From Gp6-AA40 sp035764385 (GTDB lineage Bacteria > Acidobacteriota > Vicinamibacteria > Vicinamibacterales > UBA2999): DNA of 43,602 nt. The notes under the pieces were generated by a model. That model made no database searches. It saw nothing but the letters and a program-made list of their open reading frames with translations, and was not told the DNA's origin. Shown in pieces: positions 25,240 through 33,652 of the stretch. Both the position numbers and the translations under genes were made by a program. The stretch covers positions 1-43,602 of the forward strand of contig DASTZI010000061.1 in NCBI GenBank assembly GCA_035764385.1, read 5' to 3'. Every line of letters begins with the position of its first letter. Position 1 is the stretch's first letter.

Positions 25240-26616
25240 GGGTTGCCCACTTGGCAATGCCGACGCGAAGAAATATGTCGTGAAAAGCAGGGTCTGATCT
25301 GAGCGCAGCGAGGCCGACGTCGCCGGCTGTCGAAACAAGATCGATGTCGTGCTCGAGATATGCCTTCTCGATCCATATGCGTGTGCCCTGCTTGTCATCG
25401 AGCCCTGCGTAAATACGCGCGATTGTGGTCGGGCCCACATATTCGTGGCGAGAGCGAAGTTCCAATTCCCCGAGAATCTTGCGTGCCTCCGTCGTTCGAC
25501 CAGAGCGAGCGTATGCGTACGCCAAGGTGCTGAGAAACCTCTGATTCTGCCGCGATAGCTCGACGGCTCTTACGAGCTCAGTCATCGCATCGTGCAGCAT
25601 TCCTTTCACCAGATACGTATTTCCGAGCTGAAAATGGGCGCGACCCAGATTGGCGTCTTTCTTTAGACTGTTGCGAATTTCATCGATCGCTTGCTCGTAC
25701 TCGCCGGCCGCTCGATAGGCTTGTCCAAGGTTGAGGCCTGCTTGTTGCGAGAAGGGATCGAGTTCGCGCGCGCGGCGCGCATGGGCGATTGCGTCTGCGT
25801 GACGGCCGGTCGCTGTGAGAAATGCCGAAAACATCCGATGCCCGTCGGCGTAGTTCGGATTAAGGGCCAAGGCGCGCTGGAATTCGCGCTCACCGGCAGA
25901 CCATTCCCATCGGAACCGGTACAAGACGTCTCCAGCACAGCGTGCGCCTCGGCGAGCCCATCGTCCATTGCAATGGCCTTACGTGCGGCTTCTTCAACCT
26001 GCGGCATGACTTGCGTTGGCGGCACGTTGCCGAAGAAGGCGTACTGCTCATACCAGAAACCCATTCGAGCGTAGGCAGTTGCGAAGGTCGGGTCCCGTTC
26101 GACGGCCTGCATGCTATAGGCGACCGCGTTTCTGAAGCCATCGACCGTCTCCGAACCGGCCGCGACCAGTCCTTTGAAGAAAAGTTCGTAGGCATCTGGA
26201 TTGATTCGCCGCAATTCACCGACTCGATTGGTCGATCGCAAAATCATTTTGCCGGTGACCGCTTCCCCGAGCGCCTGCGCCACTTCCGTCTGCAAGGCGT
26301 CAAGCTCGTCGAGCTCGCGTTCGTAGCTGCGGGCCCATGGCTGCCGCGCGGACCGCGGATCTACTAACTGTGTGGTGATCCGCACCTGCGATCCGGCCCG
26401 CGCCACCGAGCCCTCGACGATGGCGTCGACGTTCAGCTCGCGAGCAATCTCCGGCAGGCGCTCCGTCGCGGCACTCTTGTACCGAAGCACCGACATGCGT
26501 GAAATGACGCGAGCGCTCGACGTCTGCGCGAGTTTCGTGATGAGCGCGTCCGTAATTCCATCGACCAGGTAGTCCTGCATCGAATCGCCGGTGAGATTGG
26601 CCAGCGGGAGGATGTG
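25240..26616 (-). pseudogene. Frameshifted, truncated TPR regulator-like gene
   Basis: The first part (26616 to about 25931) starts LPLANLTGDSMQDYLVDGITDALIT and continues VDAIVEGSVARAGSQVRITTQLVD, the TolB-like/CyaE-type region usually found behind a winged-helix or kinase domain. That N-terminal domain is missing: the frame meets a stop at 26617-26619. At about 25931 the reading shifts; a single missing G would join EAHAVLE to DVLYRFRWEW, after which tetratricopeptide repeats continue (EREFQRALALNPNYADGHRMF, AIAHARRARELDPFSQQAGLNLGQAY). Family-like sequence ends near 25245, then the frame runs through repeat A into pepT to 25055. Three defects make a working gene unlikely; a sequencing error could explain only the shift. 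Confidence 0.82.
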
Positions 26617-27143
26617 TCACGAACAATCCGGTAGCACGCAATACACGGGCGTCCTGGTCGCCGGATGGGTCAAAGATCGCATTCGCCAGCGCGCTGGGCT
26701 GCTTGGGCACTGGCGAGCCGGATCTGGACATCTGGGTAATGAACGATGACGGGTCGAACCCAACGCGGTTGACTACTGACTGCAGTTTCCAGGTGGGCCA
26801 TGGAAACAACGGGCCCCAGTGGTCGCCAGATGGTCGGAGGATCGTTTTTCAGAGCACCCGGGACGGCGGCGATCTGGAGATCTACATCATGAACGCGGAC
26901 GGCACCGACTCGACGCAACTGACGGTTCACCGGGGAACAGACGCTGCTCCGAAGTGGTCCCCCAACGGACAGCAGATCGTCTTTCACAGGGACGTGAATG
27001 ACGGCGTCGGGGCGGTACAGCTTCAGCTATTCATCATGAACGCCGACGGTTTGGGTTTGACGCAAATCAGCGGGCCCCAAGTATCTGGTTCTCAGACGTC
27101 GAATTCGTTTCCGGCGTGGGGCCGCGGGCACGATATTCCGTAG
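26611..27143 (+). pseudogene. 5'-truncated PD40/TolB-like propeller fragment
   Basis: Open from about 26611 to the TAG at 27141. PD40 blades are visible: ASWSPDGSKIAFAS, PQWSPDGRRIVFQSTRDG with LEIYIMNADGTDSTQLT, and PKWSPNGQQIVFHR with LQLFIMNADG. The frame begins in mid-blade (NNPVARNTRASWSPDG) with no start codon, signal peptide or ribosome-binding site, directly at the junction with the truncated TPR gene. An ATG at 26703 could give a 146-aa protein, but that would not be a full propeller. Intact relatives are exported TolB-like proteins. Confidence 0.75.
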
Positions 27144-27237
27144 TCAACGGGGGAGGCTGGCGGTCTCGGAGTGTTGACTCCGGCCGCGGCGTCGCGTCAC
27201 TCGACGACCTCAACGGTGGTCGACTCACATCAATGGA

Positions 27238-27307
27238 TTTGCCGGGAAAGGACCCCGCCTCCAAGGCCCCGGCGTTCAGCTTGCAGCGGTAGTGCGCGAT
27301 GACGGCG
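27238..27307. repeat. Imperfect direct repeat, copy B
   Basis: Partner of the copy at 25161-25234. It ends inside the first codons of the phospholipase-D-like gene: the shared ATGACGGCG includes its start codon. Copy A may therefore be a displaced duplicate of this gene's leader. The stretch 27144-27237 before it holds nothing I can identify. Confidence 0.6.
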
Positions 27308-28594
27308 AGAACCAAACCTCAACGGCAGCACTGGGCACGGCACCATCGGATACTCGCCGCGTTGCTGATTGGCGTCATCGTTCTCGCGGTGGGACTGCTC
27401 GTCGCGCAGGACGAGGAGACGCTCAGAATCAGAAGTCTTTTGTCCGCGGACGACCCGCGCTTTCCGCCCTATCTGGCTAACCTCCTCGGTCACCGCCTCA
27501 CGTCGAACGACTCCTACGTCGTCCGCACGGATGGAGAACAGGCGTTTCCCGCGATGCTGGCGTCAATCGAGCACGCGAAGACGCGCATCGCGCTGGAAAC
27601 CTACATTTACGAGGCGGGGGATGTTGGCAGACAGTTCACCGACGCCCTCGAAGCGGCCGCCAGACGCGGCGTACGCGTGCGCATCGTGCTCGATTCTTTG
27701 GGTTCGAAGAAGATGGCCGACCAGGACGTGGAACGTCTCGAGGCGGCTGGCGCGGCAATCAAATGGGTAAACCCCATCGTCAGTTTCCAAATCGAAGAGG
27801 CGAACTATCGTACGCACCGCAAAGCGCTCGTGGTGGACGGCGACGTCGCGTTCATCGGTGGAATGGGCATCGCCGATCAGTGGCTGCACGATGAAAAGGA
27901 TTTCCCCAAGTGGCGCGACACGATGGTTGAGATGCACGGACCTGTCGTCACTGACGTCGAAGCCGCGTTCAACCAGAACTGGATCGTGGTTGCAGGCGTC
28001 GTCGAACCCGAGATCGAGCCGAACATCGCACCCGCAACAGGCACCGCGAAATCCATCGTCGTCTGGAGCGCTCCGCAGACCGGCGCCAACGAACTGAAGG
28101 TCCTGTATCTGCTTGCAATCGGCGCTGCCCGTCGGTCAATCGATCTCGAGTCGCCGTACCTCATTACGGACGAGTCGTCCAAGTGGAGCATTCAGGAAGC
28201 GAGACGCCGCGGAGTCCGCGTCAGGTTGCTCGTCGAAGGCGACATGACGGACGCCAAGGCGGTCAAATACGCCGGTCGGGGCGACTACGAAGAGCTGCTC
28301 GAGCAGGGTGTGGAGATCGCGGAGTACCAGCCGACGATGCTCCACACGAAGGCGATGGTGGTGGACGGACTTCTCAGCATCGCTGGGTCAGCGAACTTCG
28401 ACAATCGATCGCTGGAACTGAATGACGAGCTGAACGTGGCCGTGTTCGATCGCGCGCTGGCGGCGCGGCTGCTGCAGGATTTCGAGCGCGACCTGACGCG
28501 TTCGAAGAAGCTGGATCTGGAAAGCTGGCGCCACCGCTCACCGCTCGAGCGCGGACGCGACTGGCTCTGGAGCTATTTCGGCGAAGTGTTCTGA
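27299..28594 (+). CDS. Phospholipase D/cardiolipin-synthase-like protein
   Basis: 431 aa. One N-terminal membrane helix (ILAALLIGVIVLAVGLLVA) anchors it. Two HKD motifs are intact: HRKALVVDGDVAFIGG (His173, Lys175, Asp180) and HTKAMVVDGLLSIAGSANF (His349, Lys351, Asp356). This fits bacterial cardiolipin synthases of the ClsA/ClsB type, which move a phosphatidyl group between phosphatidylglycerol molecules, though other phospholipase D activities are possible. The start codon lies in repeat B, and no good ribosome-binding site is seen. The 3' end overlaps the end of the convergent oxidase gene by 22 bp. Confidence 0.88.
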   Translation: MTARTKPQRQHWARHHRILAALLIGVIVLAVGLLVAQDEETLRIRSLLSADDPRFPPYLANLLGHRLTSNDSYVVRTDGEQAFPAMLASIEHAKTRIALETYIYEAGDVGRQFTDALEAAARRGVRVRIVLDSLGSKKMADQDVERLEAAGAAIKWVNPIVSFQIEEANYRTHRKALVVDGDVAFIGGMGIADQWLHDEKDFPKWRDTMVEMHGPVVTDVEAAFNQNWIVVAGVVEPEIEPNIAPATGTAKSIVVWSAPQTGANELKVLYLLAIGAARRSIDLESPYLITDESSKWSIQEARRRGVRVRLLVEGDMTDAKAVKYAGRGDYEELLEQGVEIAEYQPTMLHTKAMVVDGLLSIAGSANFDNRSLELNDELNVAVFDRALAARLLQDFERDLTRSKKLDLESWRHRSPLERGRDWLWSYFGEVF

Positions 28595-28965
28595 GCTGCC
28601 GGTTCGAGCGCCTGAGCGCCGGTCGTCAGCGGGCCCGTCACGTTCACAATGGATCCGGCCGACGTGGAACCACGCGCTGACGTGTACCATCCGCGGCTCA
28701 GATAATCCGCCATCGTCAGCGAGAGCATGATTCCCAGGAAAAAGAACGCGACGCCGACAATCAGCTTGGTCAACTTGCTGCCGTACTTCACGTGCATGAA
28801 GAACAGCACGACCAGCGTGGCCTTGAAGACGGCGATTGTGATCGCGACGGGGAAATTCAGGTCGCCAAGGTTAATAAACGCGGCGATCACCGTCAGGATC
28901 GTGCACACCATCAACGCGCCGAAGATGGTGATGTAGGTCGACTTGGGAGAAATATGTCCTGACAT
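28573..28965 (-). CDS. coxD: Cytochrome c oxidase subunit IV-type protein
   Basis: 130 aa with three hydrophobic helices (ITIFGALMVCTILTVIAAFI, VAITIAVFKATLVVLFFMHV, LIVGVAFFFLGIMLSLTMA). The FKATLVVLFFMHVKYGSKL stretch is typical of the prokaryotic subunit IV (COX4_pro/CtaF) family, which supports assembly of caa3-type oxidases. It is the last gene of the respiratory operon, 4 bp after subunit III. The C-terminal 40 residues are Ser/Ala/Thr-rich and not conserved. The end overlaps the convergent phospholipase-like gene. Confidence 0.88.
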   Translation of the reverse strand: MSGHISPKSTYITIFGALMVCTILTVIAAFINLGDLNFPVAITIAVFKATLVVLFFMHVKYGSKLTKLIVGVAFFFLGIMLSLTMADYLSRGWYTSARGSTSAGSIVNVTGPLTTGAQALEPAAQNTSPK

Positions 28966-28969
28966 CGCG

Positions 28970-29662
28970 CTAGATGATGTGGTGCGACCGGTCCACGAGA
29001 TACAGCAGCGGGAACAAGAAAATCCAAACGATGTCGACGAAGTGCCAGTAGAGGCCGCCGAGCTCCACCGGTGTGTACCACTCGGGCGTGAAGCGCTTGC
29101 GATACGCCATGAAGGTCAGGGTGCTCATCAGCCCAACGCCGATGATCATGTGAAGCGCATGCACGCCGGTCAGCGCGAAATACAGCGAGAAAAAGATCTG
29201 CACATGCGGTGACTGGGGCCCTTCGAATTGAAAGTTGGGACCGGGTACGTGATGAAGCTCGAATTTTTCCTTGTACTCGAAGAACTTGACGACGAGGAAC
29301 GTCAGGCCGAGCGCGATCGTGAAGAGCAGCCATCCAACCGTCGCGCGCTGCGCTCCGGTCTGCGCCGACCGGACCGCGAGCGCCATCGTCAAGCTGCTGC
29401 CAATCAGCACGATCGTGTTGAAGCCGCCAAGATAAATGTTCAGTTCCTCGCTGCCGAGCGCCCATGCCGTCGGGTACCAGATTCGGTACAGCGTGTAGGC
29501 CAGAATCAACCCGCCGAAGAACATCACTTCCGTGACCAGGAACAGCCACATCCCGAGCGTTGCCGCCTCGTGCTGCTGATCGAGATCCTGGAAGTGGTGC
29601 TGGAGCGCCGGGTGGTGATGCCCGTGATGCTCCTCGTGCGCCGCGATCGTCCCGTTAGGCAA
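28970..29662 (-). CDS. coxC: Cytochrome c oxidase subunit III
   Basis: 230 aa with five predicted helices, the short bacterial form. WLFLVTEVMFFGGLILAYTLYR, FFEYKEKFELHH and LTGVHALHMIIGVGL are diagnostic, and YWHFVDIVWIFLFPLLYLV closes the protein. Subunit III stabilises subunit I and the proton path. The N terminus is histidine-rich (HEEHHGHHHPALQHHF). The start appears to be a TTG at 29662, which overlaps the end of coxA by 8 bp; no ATG lies nearby before the conserved region. Confidence 0.95.
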   Translation of the reverse strand: MPNGTIAAHEEHHGHHHPALQHHFQDLDQQHEAATLGMWLFLVTEVMFFGGLILAYTLYRIWYPTAWALGSEELNIYLGGFNTIVLIGSSLTMALAVRSAQTGAQRATVGWLLFTIALGLTFLVVKFFEYKEKFELHHVPGPNFQFEGPQSPHVQIFFSLYFALTGVHALHMIIGVGLMSTLTFMAYRKRFTPEWYTPVELGGLYWHFVDIVWIFLFPLLYLVDRSHHII

Positions 29663-31271
29663 CTTTCATCTCCCGCTTCGAGTACGCGTAGGCTCCCTCA
29701 GTGACGATTGGCGTCGCAGGGAAGTTCTCGGCGAGCGGCGGCGACTGCGTCGTCCACTCGAGGCCGGTGGCCTTCCATGGATTGGCACCGGCCTTTTCAC
29801 CGAACTTGAGGGAATACAGGAAATAGAACAGCGGCAGCACATACCCAACCGCCAGGATCGAGGCGCCCGCCGACGACAGGACGTTCAGTACCTGAAACTC
29901 CGGCGGGTAGACGTGATAGCGCCGCGGCATGCCGAGGTAACCGAGGATGAACTGTGGGCCGAATGTCAGGTTGAAGCCCACGAAGATCAGCAACGCCGCC
30001 ATCTTGCCCATCGTGTCGTTGTACATGCGGCCGGTCATCTTCGGCCACCAGAAGTGGAGCCCCGCGAAGTACCCCATGATGGCGCCGCCGACCATGATGT
30101 AGTGGAAGTGCGCGACGACGAAGTACGTGTCGGTCAGATGTATGTCGAGGCCGAGCGAGGCGAGGAAGAGTCCCGTCAGACCGCCAATGAGGAACAGGCC
30201 GAGGAAGCCGAAGACGAACATCATCGGCGTCTTCCACCAGATGGCCCCCTTATAGAGCGTCGCCGTCCAGTTGAAGGTCTTAACGGCGGAGGGAATCGCC
30301 ACCGCGAACGACAGGAACGAGAAGATCAGGGCCGAGTACGGCGAGATGCCCGCGACAAACAGATGGTGCGCCCACACGAGGAACCCGAAGACCGCGATGG
30401 CGAGGCTCGAGAACGCCACAAACGAGTAGCCGAAGACATTCTTCCGCGAGAAGCAGGCGATCACCTCGCTGATGACGCCCATCGGCGGCAGGATCATGAT
30501 GTAAACCGCCGGGTGTGAGTAGAACCAGAACAGGTGCTGAAAGAGCACCGGGTCGCCGCCCAGACGCGGATCGAAGATGCCGAGGTGCAGCCCCCGTTCG
30601 AAGACCAGCATCAGCAGCGTGATGGCGATCACCGGGGTTCCCAGCACCATCACAAGGCTGGTCGCGTAGAGTGCCCAGATAAACAGCGGCAACCGGAACC
30701 ACGTCATGCCGGGCGCGCGCATCCGGTGGATCGTCACCATGAAGTTGAGGCCGGTGAGGATCGACGAGAAACCGGTGATGAAGACGCCGATACCAGTGAT
30801 CAGCACATTCGACTCGGAACCCTGCGAGCTGTACGGCGTATAGAACGTCCACCCGGTATCAACGCCACCGAGAATCATCGAGGTCACGGTAAACAGGAAC
30901 CCGATGGTGAAGATGTACCAACTCATCAGATTCAGCTTCGGAAAGGCGACGTCTTTCGCGCCAATCATCAGCGGCATCGCAAAGTTGCCTAGCACCGCCG
31001 GAACCGCCGGCACGAGCACGAAGAACACCATCGTGACGCCGTGCATCGTGAACATGCGGTTGTAGACATCGGCCGAAAGCAGATCGCCGGCCGGTGTCGT
31101 CAGCTCGAGCCGGATGAGGGCGGCGAAGATGCCGCCGAGGAAGAATGCCGTCGAGACGACAATCAGGTAGAGGATCCCGATCCGCTTGTGGTCGTAGGTC
31201 AGCAACCACGAAGCAACCGTGTGCTTGTGGTTGATGTAGTTGACCGGTGATTCGACGACCGTGGTTTCCAT
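29655..31271 (-). CDS. coxA: Cytochrome c oxidase subunit I, A2 type
   Basis: 538 aa with twelve helices. Haem and copper ligands are all present: His77 (MHGVTMVFF), His253 with cross-linked Tyr257 (YSHPAVYIMILPP), His302-303 (HHLFVAG), His388 and His390 (AHFHYIMVGG). The YSHP motif in place of the usual Glu-containing GHPEVY marks the A2 subtype of haem-copper oxidases, typical of caa3 enzymes. It reduces oxygen at haem a3-CuB and pumps protons. AGGA lies about 9 nt before the ATG. It follows subunit II by 10 bp. Confidence 0.97.
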   Translation of the reverse strand: METTVVESPVNYINHKHTVASWLLTYDHKRIGILYLIVVSTAFFLGGIFAALIRLELTTPAGDLLSADVYNRMFTMHGVTMVFFVLVPAVPAVLGNFAMPLMIGAKDVAFPKLNLMSWYIFTIGFLFTVTSMILGGVDTGWTFYTPYSSQGSESNVLITGIGVFITGFSSILTGLNFMVTIHRMRAPGMTWFRLPLFIWALYATSLVMVLGTPVIAITLLMLVFERGLHLGIFDPRLGGDPVLFQHLFWFYSHPAVYIMILPPMGVISEVIACFSRKNVFGYSFVAFSSLAIAVFGFLVWAHHLFVAGISPYSALIFSFLSFAVAIPSAVKTFNWTATLYKGAIWWKTPMMFVFGFLGLFLIGGLTGLFLASLGLDIHLTDTYFVVAHFHYIMVGGAIMGYFAGLHFWWPKMTGRMYNDTMGKMAALLIFVGFNLTFGPQFILGYLGMPRRYHVYPPEFQVLNVLSSAGASILAVGYVLPLFYFLYSLKFGEKAGANPWKATGLEWTTQSPPLAENFPATPIVTEGAYAYSKREMKVA

Positions 31272-31281
31272 AATTTTTTTC

Positions 31282-32244
31282 CTACTGCGCCGACGCGACG
31301 CGGTTACCGCCCGCCTGCATCGACTTGATGTACTCGATGAGTGCTGCCACGCCGTCCTCGTTGATGAGGCCCTGGAACGTCGGCATGATGTGTTCGAAGC
31401 CTTTGACGGTCTTGGCCTGCGACGTCAGGATCGACTCACGCAAGTAGCTCTCGTCGGCTGTGACGGTCGATCCGTTGTCGAGCGTCACGGTCGACCCGAA
31501 CACGCCGACGAGCGAGGGCCCACGCCCTGTGCCGTCGGGCAAGTGGCAGGTGACACAGGCCAGCTGCGTGAACAGCGCCTCACCCTGCTGCAACATCGTG
31601 CCGCCCGTGAGCCCGCCGCCGCCGCTCAACCAGGCCTGGTAGTCGGCCTGCTCCATGACGTAGACGGTGCCAATCATGCCGGAATGTCTCGTCCCGCAGT
31701 ATTCGGCGCAGAAGATGTGGTACTGGCCGACCTGAGTGGGCTCGAACCAGATGGCGCTGTAACGACCGGGCACCGCATCGGCCTTGACGCGGAAGGCGGG
31801 GATGAACAAATCGTGCAGCACGTCTTCTGACGTGAACACCACGCGAACCGGGCGCCCGACCGGGACATGCAGCTCGTTGATCTCGCGCTGTCCGTCGATG
31901 TGCTGGAACCGCCACATCCACCGCTTCCCTGTCGAGTAGATGTCCAACGTCTGATCGGGCGCGCGGACGATATGGAAAAAGACGACCGACGCCCAGACGA
32001 AGATTCCAATCGAGATGAAGAATGGAATCAGCGACCAGCCGAGCTCGAGCGGCATCGAGCCCGTGATCGGCGCGCCAACCTTCTCGCCGGTATCGTCGCG
32101 ATACTTGATCGCGAAGTAGACGACGAAGATGACGACCACAACGGCGAAAAACGCGGTGATCGCGACGATCCCGAGATAGAGATTGTCTACTTCGGGAGCG
32201 AGCGTCGAGGCCTGCGTGGGGAACAGGGAGAATCCTGAAAACAT
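31282..32244 (-). CDS. coxB: Oxidase subunit II with fused cytochrome c domain
   Basis: 320 aa from the ATG at 32244; the frame upstream overlaps sco without family resemblance. Two membrane helices (about 22-46 and 72-92) precede the CuA domain, with His144, Cys179, Glu181, Cys183, His187 and Met190 (CAEYCGTRHSGM). A cytochrome c domain follows: CVTCH at 230-234 and a likely axial Met287 (IMPTFQG). The fused haem makes this a caa3 oxidase, able to take electrons from ActE or a similar carrier. No cleavable signal peptide is obvious. Confidence 0.96.
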   Translation of the reverse strand: MFSGFSLFPTQASTLAPEVDNLYLGIVAITAFFAVVVVIFVVYFAIKYRDDTGEKVGAPITGSMPLELGWSLIPFFISIGIFVWASVVFFHIVRAPDQTLDIYSTGKRWMWRFQHIDGQREINELHVPVGRPVRVVFTSEDVLHDLFIPAFRVKADAVPGRYSAIWFEPTQVGQYHIFCAEYCGTRHSGMIGTVYVMEQADYQAWLSGGGGLTGGTMLQQGEALFTQLACVTCHLPDGTGRGPSLVGVFGSTVTLDNGSTVTADESYLRESILTSQAKTVKGFEHIMPTFQGLINEDGVAALIEYIKSMQAGGNRVASAQ

Positions 32245-32251
32245 AAAACCG

Positions 32252-33124
32252 TTACGCGTGGCCCTCCAAGTGCCGCAGCTTTTCCTGGCGTCGCATGAAC
32301 AAAATGAAACCGCCAAGCGCGAGCACGGTGAGTACGCCGCCGGCCCTCACCAGGTTCATGACGACGGCGCCGTAGCGGCCGTTTGCCGGATCGTAGTGGT
32401 AGCAGAAGAGCAGCAGTTCATCGACCAGCGATCCGATGTGTCCCTGACCTGATTCAAACAGGGCGAGACGCAGTTCCTTCGGCGAGTACTCGATCCCGTA
32501 GAAATAGCGTGACAGCCGTCCATCCGGGGTGAGCACGAGGACGCCGCTGAGGTGCGCGTACTGCTGCGTCTTCTCGTCCCACATATAAAAGAAGCCCGCC
32601 GCTGACGTCACACGCTTGATCTCCGGTTCTTCGCCGGTGAGGAAATGCCAGGCACCCGACTGGTTCTGCATCGACCAGTAGTTCAAAAGCGCCGTCTTCT
32701 TGGCAGCCGCCGTTTCGAAGCGATCGCGTGGATCGAAACTGACGAAGACCACGTCGAAGTCTTTGCCCGCGCTGAAGGGCAGCACCTTCACGGCGCGCGA
32801 CACGCCGTTCATGATCTGCGTGCACAACATCGGACAGCTGTAATACACAAACGCCAGAACGACAGGCCGCTGGCCGTCGAAGTACTGGCCCAGAGTCACA
32901 TCGCGACCGGTTTCGTCCTTGAATCGCGCGTCCAGCGGCAGCTGCGTGTTCAGCCGCTGTTTGAAGCTGACGCCATCGAGCTGCGGCAGCCGCGCTGTCG
33001 CCACGGTCCCGGGCTCCATCATCTCGAAGCTCGGTTGCGGAAAGCCCGGCTGCTGCGCCGCAGCCGGAACACTCAAGGCGCTCAGCGCGATGCCCACCGC
33101 CCAACCAAGAACACGTCGAGCCAT
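32252..33124 (-). CDS. Sco/SenC copper chaperone with C-terminal helix
   Basis: 290 aa with a signal peptide (to about 23). The thioredoxin-like Sco fold has CPMLC (Cys97, Cys101) and a conserved His191 (YAHLSG), the copper ligands. VVFVSFDPRD and the LVLTPDGRLSRYFYGI segment also match. Unlike many Sco proteins it has a C-terminal membrane helix (about 255-277), so it may be anchored at that end after signal cleavage. Sco delivers copper to CuA of subunit II, encoded immediately downstream (7 bp). Confidence 0.93.
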   Translation of the reverse strand: MARRVLGWAVGIALSALSVPAAAQQPGFPQPSFEMMEPGTVATARLPQLDGVSFKQRLNTQLPLDARFKDETGRDVTLGQYFDGQRPVVLAFVYYSCPMLCTQIMNGVSRAVKVLPFSAGKDFDVVFVSFDPRDRFETAAAKKTALLNYWSMQNQSGAWHFLTGEEPEIKRVTSAAGFFYMWDEKTQQYAHLSGVLVLTPDGRLSRYFYGIEYSPKELRLALFESGQGHIGSLVDELLLFCYHYDPANGRYGAVVMNLVRAGGVLTVLALGGFILFMRRQEKLRHLEGHA

Positions 33125-33127
33125 TTC

Positions 33128-33652
33128 TTACTCTCTTCGCCTTTCCAGTACCCGACCCGAACTCGAATCCGACGGGAACTCGTCCGCCGCCGACGCAGGC
33201 GCATTCGGATTCTGCGGCCGCGACGTGAGGATGTTCCGCTCGAGCATCAAGCGCATCGCGTCATTAATCGGGATGTGCACCGTCCCGGCGTTCTTGTCCA
33301 CCCAGCCGTAGCTGTGAAGCTGCTGGTTCTCTTTCGTGCGGAAGTCGTACAGCTCGTTGCGCGGGAACTGCTGCAGGCGCGGATCGGCCGGAAGCCGCGT
33401 CGGCGTGTTGACCGCGAGCGGATAGCGCTGCGTGTCGACGCGCTCGGTCGATTCACGGATGAGCAGCCAGTACATCGCCGCGAGGCCGACGTGGACGATG
33501 ACCGCGGAAATCACCAGCCAGATCGCGAACTGGACCATCGGCCTGACATGAGCGTCGGTATGTTCGTACGTCGAGCCCGGCGGCGTCTCCAGGTACTGGT
33601 CGTCCGGGGATACGTGACTGAGCGCGTGCTGGTGATGAACGTGCTCTGCCAT
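33128..33652 (-). CDS. Single-helix membrane protein of the respiratory operon
   Basis: 174 aa. The ATG at 33652 shares its A with the stop of actF (TGATG). A His-rich N terminus (AEHVHHQHALSH) precedes one helix (FAIWLVISAVIVHVGLAAMYWLLI), then a periplasmic-side tail with LPADPRLQQFPRNELYDFR and VHIPINDAMRLMLE. The short motif INDAM near the C terminus is seen in proteins encoded in such operons across several phyla. I cannot name it; it is likely an accessory subunit or assembly factor of complex III or the oxidase. Confidence 0.8.
   Translation of the reverse strand: MAEHVHHQHALSHVSPDDQYLETPPGSTYEHTDAHVRPMVQFAIWLVISAVIVHVGLAAMYWLLIRESTERVDTQRYPLAVNTPTRLPADPRLQQFPRNELYDFRTKENQQLHSYGWVDKNAGTVHIPINDAMRLMLERNILTSRPQNPNAPASAADEFPSDSSSGRVLERRRE

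Noticed and set aside
25925..25940. Programmed frameshifting in the TPR gene
   Set aside because: No slippery heptamer or downstream structure, and the gene is truncated at its 5' end as well.
26703..27143. Intact short PD40 protein
   Set aside because: Blade sequence continues in frame upstream of the ATG at 26703 to the junction, so the start is in mid-domain and the gene is a fragment.
25161..27307. Insertion sequence or transposon
   Set aside because: No transposase or integrase reading and no inverted terminal repeats were found between the two direct copies.
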